DNA of 64,000 nt from Macrosoma leucophasiata (Eukaryota > Arthropoda > Insecta > Lepidoptera > Hedylidae), in contig JAWQUS010000007.1 in assembly GCA_036365455.1 (NCBI GenBank), positions 16,198,001 through 16,262,000 on the forward strand, given 5' to 3'. A program made the translations under genes and the position numbers. Below are positions 45,236 through 56,400 of this stretch, in pieces. Within the stretch, counting starts at the first letter, position 1. Each line of letters starts with the position of its first letter. The notes below the pieces were generated by a model. That model did not search any database. It saw nothing but the letters and a program-made list of their open reading frames with translations, and had not been told where the DNA came from.

Positions 45236-46027
45236 AACTCCAAGTTTGATTATGTGCCTGATGTAAATGTGAATAAGCCAACAATTACAGACATGGAACC
45301 GAGAAGCGTAACTAACTGGCAAATCATATCAATCATATCTGGTGTTTCATATTTATGCATTTAAACGCATGCAATCCCTGCCTATTCCTTTCAACATTAT
45401 TATTTAAACAACAACTTGCTGAAAACATCCTATAAATATACACTTGTTGTAGAATTTACCTAGGTATATCGTCATTGAAACATCGCGTTGTTTAAAACCC
45501 TTAACCTTTGGTAGGCTTGCGCGGAGATATAACGGTCCAATAACTAATGTATATGGATATTCAACATCGTAATTCGTAGTGTATTGTAGAAATTAAATTT
45601 GCGGAATTAAATTTGTAGAAATTAATTATGAATGTTACTTAAATCAATCCCCACAGAACATGTGTCAGTAAGATGAGATAATGCAGATTATATATTGCGA
45701 CGCTTTTATCGGATTCGTTAATGATAAAGATGTAAAACCGAATTACTTGATGGTATAGATTTGTTGATAATTTTGTTTCCACAGTGCTAAAGTTTATTAT
45801 CATTATAGGCAACACTCTTGACGGTACCAGACGTGTTGGTACTGTACAATATTCGCAGTTTGTAATCTCAATGCCAGTTAATGTGAAACAGTGTGTTATC
45901 TAATCAACGAAGGCAATGTGAAACGGCTGGTGTTTATCGGTTCAGCATCAGACTGCTATAGGTATGAATACGTTGATATTATTTCAATGTTACTTATCGA
46001 ATGTATTTAGTAATCTCTTTTTGTTTT
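45236..46027 (+). promoter_or_regulatory. Possible gene 4 promoter region
   Basis: Several GATA-type sites cluster here: GAGATAATG near 45671, TTTATCGG near 45707, TGATAAAG near 45721, TGATAATT near 45769, TTATCTAA near 45896 and TTTATCGG near 45935. TCAGCATCAG near 45943 could act as an initiator, and CTATAG|GTATGA near 45960 as a first-exon donor. It would splice to the acceptor before 49190. All of this is inference from motifs. Confidence 0.25.
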
Positions 46028-46285
46028 GGCTGCCTCATTAGTCTAATGGTAGCAGATTGCTACTTCTAGGCTGGGGTCTTGGGTTTGATATCCAGGATGT
46101 CCTATATCTCAGATAAATGTGCAAAATCCTTTTTCTTTGGTTCTATTGGGATTTTTCGCCACCTGTGTACATGGGCCAAAATGAAGCTGACGAATCATGG
46201 GTGTTTGCATGTATACTGGAATTACGAACACGTATTTATTTCTGCTTACCCCTTTGGGGATTACAGGCATGAAGTGATGTTTTTT
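46028..46285 (+). repeat. tRNA-derived SINE, family D
   Basis: The head GCCTCATTAGTCTAATGG (A-box region) is followed by TCTTGGGTTTGATATCC (a worn B box). The body has TATTGGGATTTTTCGCC, CACCTGTGTACATGGGCC and the end CTTACCCCTTTGGGGATTAC. Confidence 0.7.
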
Positions 46286-46379
46286 GTTTAAATTACGAAA
46301 GTGGCAAACTATCTAACATACGAAAATTTTGTGTAATTGTTTGTTATGAAACTCCCGCGAAACGAATTATATTTTTGAC

Positions 46380-47290
46380 TATTGATGACTGCAGCATATT
46401 ATAGACTACACAAAAACTAGAAGTCTAAATTCAAATGCGATGCCCTTGAGACCTTAGTTGTTATAAGTAGGTACTCTGTGTGACCGTAACAAAGTAAGGT
46501 ATTTATAATTATTACCATAAGTAGGTAGGTATATAATTAACATGTTCGTTTTCTTTAGATTGTGTCATTACTGTATCTAACGAACATAATATATTGTATA
46601 TTTTGATTTTGAATGACATCCGTATACTCTACATATTATTATTAAACAGTCACGTTGTTTTTGTCAATCAAGTTCTTGGAAATGGTAGTTTTTTTATGTA
46701 ATGAAAGTGGCAAACAAGCATGCAGTTCAATTGATGTTAAGTGCTACCCAACGAAACGACGATTATAGGAGGCAGGTTGGTTCTAGGACTAGGTTCGCAG
46801 TAGTTGGTACCTATATATCTTATAGCACAGGTCAGTCTTTTCTTTTCGTTCAATTTTTTATTTCTAGGGAGGGTTAGCTGTCCCCTCCTGCCACCCCTTG
46901 GCGACGCCCATGGTGCTGACTGCAGCCCATAGACACTTACACAAAGACCAGAGTTCAGAATACAGATGCGTTGCCACCTCTGAGATCGTTTTTTTTTTTA
47001 TGTTATGGAATTGATAAACAAGCAGTTCACATTGATGTTAAGTGATGACTGCAGCCTATAGACACCGACAGAAAGACCAAGGTCAAAATGCAAATGCGTT
47101 ACCACTCCTGAGGCGTAAGGTGTTATGCCTCTGTGCCGGAAATTACAGGGCCGAAATTATTACGACGGGCCTCCTAATCTATCGGAACACAATAATGTTG
47201 AACACTACCATTTAGCGCCAGATAGATTAGGTAATGCGGTGGTGCCTACGCCCTCAAGCTCCTACACTGGAACGCTACCACCAGTAGTTT
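46380..47290 (+). repeat. Cluster of repeat A copies
   Basis: Fragments lie at 46380-46460, 46690-46745 and 46915-46990. The middle copy is interrupted at 46746-46915 by foreign sequence with GGTTAGCTGTCCCCTCC. A near-complete copy follows at 46993-47285, ending CACTGGAACGCTACCACC. Confidence 0.6.
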
Positions 47291-47363
47291 TTTTCTTGTC
47301 CATAGATTAACAGAGAGCCAGACGGACTATGCGATGAGTATCTTGCTCAGAAAGATAACTCTA

Positions 47364-47503
47364 AGCCTGGGTTCGATCACGACTTTTGTTAAAGTCATTG
47401 TAACACTTCACATCCTTTTCTAACTTAAAGAAATCCGTTAAAGTTAGAGCAGGATGTGAAATGTTACAATAACTTTATTAAAAGTGGTGTTGCAACCCGG
47501 GCT
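47364..47503. repeat. Long foldback, 63-bp arms
   Basis: The arms 47364-47426 and 47441-47503 match at 52 of 63 positions when folded, with a 14-base loop. The inner arm sequence is TAACACTTCACATCC type. It is MITE-like and could yield a stable hairpin RNA if transcribed. Confidence 0.75.
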
Positions 47504-47639
47504 AACTAATATAATTCGTATAGCTGTTTATATGTCTTATTATAGCTGTTTATCGTCATGTTTTATCACTAATCGATCCTAATGTCAAAGTTCTAAGTCT
47601 TGATAGACCTACTTAGGTATTTAATTTCACATTCATTCA

Positions 47640-48035
47640 CTGGTGGTAGAGCCGCAGTGACGGAGCTCGCAGGCGTAGGCACCACCGCGTTACCTAATCT
47701 AATATATTTGCCGCTAAATGGTAATGTTCTGCACTATCGTGTTCCGGTCAGGTGGTGTACGGCCCTGTAATTGCCGGCACAGAGGCATAATACTTTAGAC
47801 CTCAGGAGTGGCAACGCATCTACATTGAAACCTCCAGCCTCATGTAGATGTTTAGCGGCTACAGTATAACTTACCATCAATGCAACTGTATGCTTGTTTG
47901 TCACTGTCATGTATTAACTATCACAGCGACTATAACTACATATCACAGAGACATAACAACTTAGGTCTCAGGAGTGGCAACGCAATTGCATTTTGAGCTC
48001 TGGTTTTTGTGTAGATGTCTATAGGCTGCAGTCGT
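47640..48035 (-). repeat. Two repeat A copies, minus strand
   Basis: A near-complete copy (47640-47915) is followed by a shorter copy (47925-48035, TATCACAGAGACATAACAAC to TATAGGCTGCAGTC). Confidence 0.6.
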
Positions 48036-48065
48036 CTTTTTATGTTAAGAAAGTTCCACTGGCAT

Positions 48066-48400
48066 CAGTGCCGGATAAAGCCGGTGCGGGGCCCGTAGCA
48101 AATATGACCATGGGGCCCTAGAGTTACATTGCCTACTGAAATTTAGGATGTAAATAAAACAACATTTACGAAAAGGAATCGAAAACAAATTTAGGGGATT
48201 CCCCCTTGTAAGTATTGTGGTATTGCCAACGTGCAACAAAATAATATAGGTACCTATATAATTAGTGGTTAACGCTCCCTTTGAGAATAGCTAAGGTGTA
48301 TTACATATTTGTGTTTTTTTTTTGGGCACAGGCACGGGGCCCCCAATGGCGCGGGGCCCGTAGCATTTGCTACTCATGCTATATGGCTAATCCGGCACTG
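48066..48400. mobile_element. hAT-type MITE, 335 bp
   Basis: The ends CAGTGCCGGATAAAGCC and its counterpart GGCTAATCCGGCACTG are inverted. An exact 8-bp target duplication ACTGGCAT lies at 48058-48065 and 48401-48408. The subterminal GCGGGGCCCGTAGCAAAT block is also mirrored, at about 48340-48378. There is no ORF. It interrupts a copy of repeat A: joining its flanks restores the AGTTCCACTGGCATAGAG block seen intact at 53443-53467. Confidence 0.85.
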
Positions 48401-48691
48401 ACTGGCATAGAGTTTACACTGATGGTACGAAAATATTTCAGCCTATAGTCATAGGTATTGATCAATTAACAACCACGTGAACTCTATGCTCGTTTGCTAC
48501 CTTGGTTACATAAAAAAGGCTTTTACCACCAAACAACGTGGTGATGCTGAACTCTACTTTTTAGCTGGCGATGGGCTAGGTAGTGCGGTGGTATCTACTC
48601 TATTTAACTCTGCTTCTGGAGCTCTATTATCTATACCTAAGTATCGAGAATGTCCAAATAATTATAATATTATATTTATATAGTGCTGCCT

Positions 48692-49015
48692 TTTATTAAC
48701 TGCCTCAGTAGCGTAGATGTAGCAGGCTACTACTATTACGCTGGAGGTCCTGGGTTCGATTCCCGGGTCGGGGACTATCAGAGATAACGGCTTAAAATCC
48801 TTTATCTCTGCTTCTATTGGGATTTTTCCATTTTCTGGAAGTTTCTCAGTACCCCGGAGTATGGTAATGTTCCCGGAAATGGCAACAGGTTCGCCACCTG
48901 TTACATGGGCCAAAACGTAACCGGCGAGTCGTGGGCGTTTGCATGTATGATTGAATGCATGCATTTACCTCTGCCTACCCCTTTGGGGATTACAGGCGTG
49001 AAGTTACGTTTTTTA
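48692..49015 (+). repeat. tRNA-derived SINE, family D, best copy
   Basis: The head is GCCTCAGTAGCGTAGATG, with a perfect B box GGGTTCGATTCCC. The body has ATTGGGATTTTTCCATTTTC, CAGGTTCGCCACCTGTTAC and GGCGTTTGCATGTATG. The 3' end is CCCCTTTGGGGATTACAGGC. Confidence 0.75.
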
Positions 49016-49202
49016 TAGTACGTAGGTATTTCCTTTTTCAATATTGGCATATTGGAAAGGGAAATACTAGTAAGTATGTGTCAATCAACATTAATTTCAT
49101 GAACAAAAATTACTTTGTACCATCAATTATTTTCCTTGATGCTAACCTCGTAACCAATAACTACAGCTGTAACTCGTCATGCAATTTCAGTACTAACACA
49201 GA

Positions 49203-52200
49203 ATGTCGAAGCTACGTCCATTACCTGAGTCTCTGGAACGTAAGGCGAAAAAGGAATTAAATGAGAGCTCCACAAGAGTAGAATCAGATATCACAGCTTT
49301 TCGGGAATGGCTCAAAAAACAACCACATTTGGCATCTGTGAAACCCAGTAAGTGATTCTTTTTTATATTTTTTGTTTTTAATTAAAAACTTGTCTTATAC
49401 ATGAACAGCGACATCTATTGTTGAAGTAAGAAACTTTTAAGCATCATTGTTGCTGCTGCAGCGGTACCCGTTGCCGGCAGTTTGTTCAGGATACATGCAA
49501 CTAGGTTTTTGTTTAGTGTTGGCTGATTTCAACAGATGTCGCAAATGAGTAAATATCATCAGATTAGATTTCAGATGAAAAAAGGGACAAAGTAGGTACC
49601 TTTAAAGATAGATGTATAGGGAATAAAAAATCATCAAAACTATATTGAATGATGAATTATATTGGATGCGTCCTGCATGTCCCGCATTCAATGCATTGAC
49701 GTACTATCATGCCTATTTTTTTTCAATCTAATACATAACCGAAGATACATAAAACATACACTACACTACACACTTAAGCAAACAACAGCGGATGATCTAC
49801 GTATTCACACGCATTGTGTGAATTCAATAGAAAATTATTGCGTGTTTGTGTTTGATCGATTTGTTCCATTTTGAATTCTTTAAAAAAGTATAATTCTAGT
49901 GCTATAAACTATTTAACGGACTTCGAAAAAAGGAGGAGGTTCTCAAAGCGTCCGGATATTATTTTTTTTATTTATGTTCCTGATAATTCAAAAACGCCTG
50001 TACCGATTTCGATAATTTTGGTTTCGTTTGAAAGGGTGTGCCTCCCAGTTGATTCCATTGAAACCATGTCAATATGTGATGATGGGATCCTGGAGTAATC
50101 GAGGGAACTCTTCAAATTTCATAGCACACTTGAAAGATTTTCGATGTTTTTTTTGAATAATAATGTTCCGTGCCTTGTGGCCGTTTACCTCACAGGTGGG
50201 CCCATTGTCACCTTGACAAGATGTGATGATGGGATCCTGGAGAAATCGAGGGAACTCTTCAAATTTCAAAGCACACTTGAAAGATTTCGATATTTTTTAT
50301 ATAAAAACATTGTTCCGTGTGTTTGCTTTCGGAAGGCACAATTTGATGAAGTGGAACTGAAGATGAAGACTATATATGGTACCTTCTTAGTATAATAAAG
50401 TGAAATACCTACTTTTACTGTAATATTCCAGAAAAGCCGCTATTATACACCTCTAGAACTGATGATAAAGACTATAGATAGTACTTTCGTAGTTGAAATA
50501 CCTACCTACTTTTACTGTAATACTTAATTTTAATTACTCCACTGAAAAGCAAAAAATAAATTATTTTAAAACTAAAAAACAACCGCCTTCAAAAAAAATC
50601 AAAACTGAATAGACAAAAACACTAAAAAGCGAAAAATAAACTCAATTACTTGAATATGGGCTACGTACCTACCTACTCATAGGTTTGAAGTCGGTGCCAA
50701 GCCAATAGTGCGGCCCGCGCGTTAGGACTAATGTTGTGGTGTTGCAGTACCTACTATGTTAAGTTATCAAATACGGCTATTTGAAGCGCACAGAGGCATA
50801 ACACCTTAAGCCCCAGGAGTGGTAACGCATCTGCATCTTGACCTTGGTCTTCGTGTAAGTGTCTTTAGGCTGCAGTCATCACTTGAAACTCACTCACACA
50901 AAACTTACATAAAAAAAATACTGACAAAACTACATACTTCGCATTCACCATACCCTATTTATCTCCAAAAGTCCTGCATGCTATTTTCAGAAAGTTGGCC
51001 GTCTTAATATAGATTAGGTTATGCGGTGGTCACTATGACCCTTGAGCGCCACTGGAACTACACTACCAAGTAATCTTAACTAATTTGTAATCATTTAACT
51101 TTACAGCTGACCAATTGCTAGTAGCATTTCTACGAGGAAGCAAATTCAGTCTTGAGAGAAGCAAAGAGAAGTTTGATTTGTACTACACCGTTAAGACAGT
51201 TGTGCCCGAATTCTTCGGTGAGAGAGATCCATTTTCCTCTAGGATACAACATATTCTTCAATTGGGGTAAGTTACACAATTTGGCAAAGTTAATATAAGG
51301 TTTTTTCTATGTTCTATTGTCTTATCGAACTCTACATCTCAATAGTAGCGGGCAACTAGTCTACTACGCTAGAGACCTGGGTGCGATTCCCGGGTCTGAG
51401 TCAGCATGATTGGATATTTCCCATTTTACCGCAGTTTTCCAGTGAGTTTCGTAATTTGTCAGTAGATGTCAATAACTTCAAATAAAACAAGGACAAAACG
51501 TTACTCCTGCCTACCCTTTCGAGGAATACATCAAGTTACTTTATATTTTATGTTTTTAAGGTGGAAAACAAGTAGGTATACAGTTTACATTGATTATAAG
51601 CGAATAGGGTCGCTTAATATCTTTATTAAAACTAGCGATCAGGAAGGGCAATGCGTCTACATTTTAATGTCTGGTTTTCATGAAGGTGTTTATAGGCTGT
51701 AGCCTACCATTACACCGTTAGCGTTACCATTCACATAGAGGTAGAATTCACAATACTATAGTGTGAACTCTTCAGATTCTTTATTAACACTACTATAGTA
51801 GGTATTGTGAACTCTCCAGATTCTTTATTAACACTACTATAGTAGGTATTGTGAACTCTCCAGATTCTTTATTAACACTACTATAGTAGGTATTGTGAAC
51901 TCTCCAGATTCTTTATTAACACTACTATAGTAGGTATTGTGAACTCTCCAGATTCTTTATTAACACTACTATAGTAGGTATTGTGAACTCTCCAGATTCT
52001 TTATTAACACTACTATAGTAGGTATTGTGAACTCTCCAGATTCTTTATTAACACTACTATAGTAGGTATTGTGAACTCTCCAGATTCTTTATTAACACTA
52101 CTATAGTAGGTATTGTGAACTCTACAGATTCTTTATTAACATTACTATAGTAGGTATTGTGAACCCTACAGATTCTTTATTAACACTACTATAGTAGGTA

Positions 52201-55200
52201 TTGTGAACTCTCCAGATTCTTTATTAACACTACTATAGTAGGTATTGTGAACTCTCCAGATTCTTTATTAACACTACTATAGTAGGTATTGTGAACTCTC
52301 CAGATTCTTTATTAACACTAGTATAGTAGGTATTGTGAACTCTCCAGATTCTTTATTAACACTACTATAGTAGGTATTGTGAACTCTCCAGATTCTTTAT
52401 TAACACTACTATAGTAGGTATTGTGAACTCTCCAGATTCTTTATTAACACTACTATAGTAGATATTGTGAACTCTCCAGATTCTTTATTAACACTACTAT
52501 TGTAGATATTGTGAACTCTCCAGATTCTTTATTAACACTATTATAGTAGGTATTGTGAACTCTCCAGATTCTTTATTAACACTACTATAGTAGATATTGT
52601 GAACTCTCCAGATTCTTTATTAACACTACTATAGTAGGTATTGTGAACTCTCCAGATTCTATATTAACACTACTATAGTAGATATTGTGAACTCTCCAGA
52701 TTCTTTATTAACACTACTATAGTAGGTATTGTGAACTCTCCAGATTCTTTATTAACACTACTATAGTAGATATTGTGAACTCTCCAGATTCTTTATTAAC
52801 ACTACTATAGTAGATATTGTGAACTCTCCAGATTCTTTATTAACACTATTATAGTAGGTATTGTGAACTCTCCAGATTCTTTATTAACACTACTATAGTA
52901 GATATTGTGAACTCTCCAGATTCTTTATTAACACTACTATAGTAGGTATTGTGAACTCTACAGATTCTTTATTAACAATACTGTAGTATTGTGAACTCTA
53001 CAGATTCTTTATTTACAATACTACAGTATTGTGAACTCTACGTCCATTCACTTGCACTCTATTGCAGTGGCAAACGAACATTCAGTTCACAGTATCAAGT
53101 GTGATGACGTAAAATAACTCCTACCATACTACCCTTTACAATAGACTAGATAACGCGGTGGCGCCATCTAGCGCCGCCGGTACCTCTACCACATTTAACT
53201 TTACAACCAGCAATATTAACTTTCATAAAGTAGCTGTACCAAATTTATTCAGAGCCGTAAATGAGATTAAGGATCGTGTAACTTACTTATCGTATTAAAA
53301 ATACTGTTGGGTCTGAATTCCACTCCATTACTATCTCGGACGGTTAGCATTAGCATAATGAATATCATTACTTTTTTCCCAGAGTTTTCTGTCGCTAAGG
53401 AATAGTAAAGGAAAGGGCTCGCCGTGTTCGTCTTTTTTGTTAAGAAAGTGCCACTGGCATAGAGTTTGCATTGATGGTACGCAAATAAGAAAGTACGCAA
53501 AAAAGTACGCAATAAAAGCCTAAAGTATAGACATATTAATCTTATCTATGATTATAAAACCCTAGAGAAATCAAAGCACTTGATTCATTGATACTTTTTC
53601 TGTTAATTTTAACTATAAAAAATGTAATGTATGTTAATTGTGACTATAATTTATTAATATCAGTTTTATTCTCTGACTCTATGTAATAATCATTAAATGT
53701 AGGTAATTATTAGGTTGGGGAAAAAGTTTCTTCGCATTTTTTAAGATAATTCAAAACATTTTTTAATATAGTCTATTTAAATTTAACTAAAGTATGTATG
53801 TACCATTTTGTTCGATAACCTTTTGCCATCTTGTAGGTAGGGACATGATCCCATTGCTATAAAAATTTTGGGACTTCTCATCAAAATACCGCGACAAGTG
53901 GATTTGGCAGTCCTCTCCTGATGTTAACCTAACATTGCATAAAGAATTCTGAAGAGACCGAAACAGGTGGAAATCTGAAGGTGCTAGGTCAGGACGGCGG
54001 ATGCATTAGCACCTCCCAGCCAAACTCTCTTAATTTTTGCTGAGTGGCTATAGATGTGTGAGGTCTAGCGTTATCATGATGAAACACCACACCCCTTCTG
54101 TTGATCAATTCCGGCTGCTTTCTCTCAACTTCTTGCTTTAATCTCATCATTTGTTCGCAGTAGAGTTCAGAATCGATAGTCCTGCCTGATGGTAATAGCT
54201 CATAATGAATAATGCCCTTCCAATCCCACCACACACACAACATCACCTTATTGCGAGTTAACCCGGGTTTCGCCACAGTCTGTGAAGCCTGACCGGCCTT
54301 TGACCACGACCTTTTTCGCACGTTCTTGTCGTACGTGATCCACTTTTCATCACCAGTTATCAGCTTCTTCAAAAATGATTCGGTTTCATTACGTCGTAAT
54401 AAAGAATCACAAATGAGTACACGGTTCATTAGGTTTCTTTCAGTGAGCTCGTGAGGTACCCAAATATCGAGCTTTTTTTGTACCCAGCTTTTTTCAAATG
54501 CGCCAAAACCGTTTTGTGATCAATTCTCAGTTCTTCAGCTACGTCGTAACTACTGATATGTCGATCTTGCTCCACTTTTTCAAAAATGGCATCCATTTTA
54601 TCCATAATAGGGCAACCAGAGCGAGGTGCATCTTTGAGATCAAAATTTCCGGATTGAAAACGCTTAAACCAAATTTGTGCTACTCTCACAGACACTGCAC
54701 TAGGTCCATAAACATCGCAAATTTTTTTCGCGGCTTGCGTTGCATTTTTACCTTTTTTGTAGTAAAATTTTAAAATGTATCGAATTTCTTCATTAGATTC
54801 ACTCATCTTGACAGTACGAAAAACAAATGAAAATCACACATTTGCCTAATTTGAATTTGGAATTATGTTCTTTAAAATGTTAACTTTCAATGATACCAAA
54901 ACCAGCCAGATACAAATACTACAGCCAAAGAGATTTTATTACAAGTTCATACATACTACAATGCGAAAAGACTTTTTCCCCAACCTATTATTTAATAAAG
55001 ACCACCAGAAAACATCTGTAAGTTGTTAACTGAAATTAAAATATATGTTTTTATTCGATTTGATTTCTCCTTCACCATCATCAGCATTTCAGTCAAAATA
55101 CGTCTACTGCTAGACTAAATCCTCCCCCAAAGATTCCACAACGATTTCTCATTAACCTATATATATTTTTTCAGATTTTTCCTGCCGCTAAGGAACTGCA

Positions 55201-55346
55201 AAGACAAGGACTCGCCGCGGCCGTGTCTAGTACGGATTGGGGGATTCAACCCTGCACAGTACCACTTGTCCGACTTGATTAAGGTCTCATTCATGGTGAC
55301 GGAGATTATGATGCTTGAAGATGACAATTTCGTGGTGGCTGGCGAG
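49203..55346 (+). CDS. CRAL-TRIO gene 4, first three coding exons (partial)
   Basis: This is the 5' part of a CRAL-TRIO lipid-carrier gene; the rest lies beyond the window. Exons are 49203-49347, 51107-51266 and 55175-55346, giving 159 residues with GT/AG borders. The ATG follows an acceptor (GCAATTTCAG) 13 bases upstream. The N domain reads KAKKELNESSTRVESD, FREWLKKQPHL and DQLLVAFLRGSKFSLERSKE. The lipid-binding domain begins FFLPLRNCKDKDSPRPCLVR and reaches MMLEDDNFVVAGE. In genes 2 and 3 an intron falls just before the equivalent of this last block. Here the two exons are joined, and the next donor (GAG|GTCAGG) is 17 codons later. A 4092-bp duplication begins inside exon 3 at 55261. The remaining exons are not in the window. 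Confidence 0.85.
49915..50580 (+). repeat. Lepidopteran 'GGAGGAGGTTCTC' repeat with tandem block
   Basis: AAAAGGAGGAGGTTCTCAAAG is followed by two tandem copies of a block beginning GTGATGATGGGATCCTGGAG, at about 50076 and 50221. A second, looser duplication lies near 50350-50520 (GAAATACCTAC, TTTTACTGTAATA). It has no coding potential. Confidence 0.6.
50785..50915 (-). repeat. Dispersed repeat A, short
   Basis: This minus copy runs from GAGGCATAACACCTTAAGCC to TAGGCTGCAGTCATCACTTG. Confidence 0.6.
51335..51715 (+). repeat. Worn family D SINE then repeat A
   Basis: The family D copy (51335-51540) has TACGCTAGAGACCTGGG and a B box (GTGCGATTCCCGGG). A divergent repeat A (51550-51715) follows. 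Confidence 0.5.
51751..53041 (+). repeat. 44-bp minisatellite, about 28 units
   Basis: The unit begins TTCTTTATTAACACTACTAT, continues AGTAGGTATTGTGAACTCTC and ends CAGA. Unit starts fall at 51777 and every 44 bases to 52965 (27 steps) without a single length change. The last unit is 40 bp. Variation is by substitution only, mainly GGTATT versus GATATT. Each unit holds the palindrome CTACTATAGTAG. It lies in gene 4 intron 2. Confidence 0.95.
53060..53480 (+). repeat. Repeat A fragments
   Basis: Fragments at 53060-53200 and 53435-53480 include GTGGCAAACGAACATTCAG and GTTAAGAAAGTGCCACTGGC. The latter shows the uninterrupted form of the site hit by the hAT MITE at 48066. Confidence 0.55.
53713..54985 (-). 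mobile_element. mariner element, 1273 bp
   Basis: The terminal inverted repeats GGTTGGGGAAAAAGTTTCTT (left) and GGTTGGGGAAAAAGTCTTTT (right, reversed) are flanked by TA at 53711-53712 and 54986-54987. This is the normal size and target duplication for mariner. It lies antisense in gene 4 intron 2 and carries the defective transposase described separately. Confidence 0.9.
53790..54806 (-). pseudogene. mariner transposase, two frameshifts
   Basis: On the minus strand the N-terminal part (54806-54429) has the paired helix-turn-helix region (IRYILKFYYKKGKNATQAAK to RSGCP). A one-base loss in an A run near 54480 shifts the frame just before the mariner signature WVPHEL. The frame resumes as NRVLICDSLLRRNE. 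The first catalytic D lies in TGDEKWITYD and the second in HHDNARPHTS. After VLMHPP a small deletion shifts the frame again. The third catalytic D (in PSDFHLF) is therefore out of frame. It cannot make an active enzyme. Confidence 0.85.
55074..55145 (+). repeat. CATCAT-type repeat next to exon 3
   Basis: CACCATCATCAGCATTTCAG is followed by ACGTCTACTGCTAGAC and CCCCCAAAGATTCCACAACG. It ends about 30 bases before the gene 4 exon 3 acceptor. Confidence 0.55.
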
Positions 55347-55409
55347 GTCAGGCACAATTTTGTATTGTTTTTATTAGATTTGTTACTATGATATGTTCTG
55401 CGAAATTTC

Positions 55410-56180
55410 CTTTTTTTACGTCATAAAGTTGCAAACAAGCATACAGTTTATATTGATGGTAAGTAAAGGTGGATTTATATTTCACGTCAGACAGGTAAAA
55501 ACCGTGATATGTTCTTAGGTTTTCGCGAGCTACACTCATTGAAATAAAACTATTTTTACGGATTTATCTCGCGTATCCTTGCTGATGTCAAAAACCGAAG
55601 AACAGGGAGGTCTGCAGTCTGTGAACACATAGCGGATAAGCCAAACCATTACATCCGGTTTGATAAAATTCAAATACTCGCTAGAGAACACAAACCCATT
55701 CCACGAATGGTACGCGAGGCTATTGAAATTAAAAAACACCCAAATTTCAATAGAGAAGATGGATGGCGATTATCAACATCATGGGATCCCATACTTAGCA
55801 AGATTAAATCCCAGCCGCAGCAGTCTGCAAGACCTCAAGATACCATAAGTAATTATTGTGTTAATCCTGAACGCTACGCAAGGCGTTTACGAAATCGATG
55901 GAGGTAGCTACATATAATTTTTCAAACTTCTGTCAGACAAATGTCACCTCAGTCTGCCCGGGACCACGGAAGCTGAAAAGCGACCGAAACCAGAGATTTC
56001 AATGTAGATGCGTTGCCACCCCTGAGACCTAAGTTGTTATGTCTCTGTGATAGTTATCACGGGGCTGTACATTACCATCTGATCGGAATACGATAGTGTC
56101 ACTACCATTCACAGCAGATAGATAAGGTAATGCGGTGGTGTCTACACCCTCGAGGTCCTGCACTGGAACTCTGGTATTAA
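55410..56180 (+). repeat. Repeat A fragments in copy 1
   Basis: The fragments 55410-55470 (GTTGCAAACAAGCATACAG) and 55975-56180 (AATGTAGATGCGTTGCCACC to GAGGTCCTGCACTGGAAC) flank a Penelope-like remnant. This suggests that the remnant inserted into a repeat A. The same arrangement is at 59502-60272 in copy 2. Confidence 0.6.
55610..55907 (+). pseudogene. Penelope-like element C-terminus, copy 1
   Basis: The frame ending TAG at 55907 reads CEHIADKPNHYIRFDKIQIL, then PRMVREAIEIKKHPNFNRED and GWRLSTSWDPIL. This REAIEIxKHPNFNREDG...LSxSW pattern follows the GIY-YIG endonuclease in Penelope-like retroelement proteins of arthropods, as far as I recall the family. Only about 95 residues remain, so it is a 5'-truncated fragment. 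Confidence 0.55.
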
Positions 56181-56400
56181 AGCTAGTACTATAATAATAT
56201 GTAGCATAAAAGCATCTAACAGGAAAATTCTGAACTGTACGGAATCCAGTGCACGCTACTCTGACTCGCTCTTGGCAAATGTTTCAGTAATTTCTACGTA
56301 AATTCAAATCTTTCCAAGGGAAACCCTCTTGTTAAAAAATATTCTTTTCATAATAGATTTTTACAATAAATAATGATAAAAAGCAACATAATGACACATG

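Noticed and set aside
48692..48775. Functional tRNA gene
   Set aside because: Only the B box is good; the acceptor ends do not pair and the sequence continues into a SINE body.
51751..53041. Regular repeat array resembling CRISPR
   Set aside because: The 44-bp units are contiguous with no unique spacers and lie in a eukaryotic intron, so this is a minisatellite.
54498..54773. 91-codon plus-strand ORF
   Set aside because: It is antisense to the mariner transposase N-terminus.
55348..55739. Minus-strand ORFs of 63 and 67 codons
   Set aside because: They are antisense to repeat A and the Penelope-like tail, and duplicated only because of the 4092-bp repeat.
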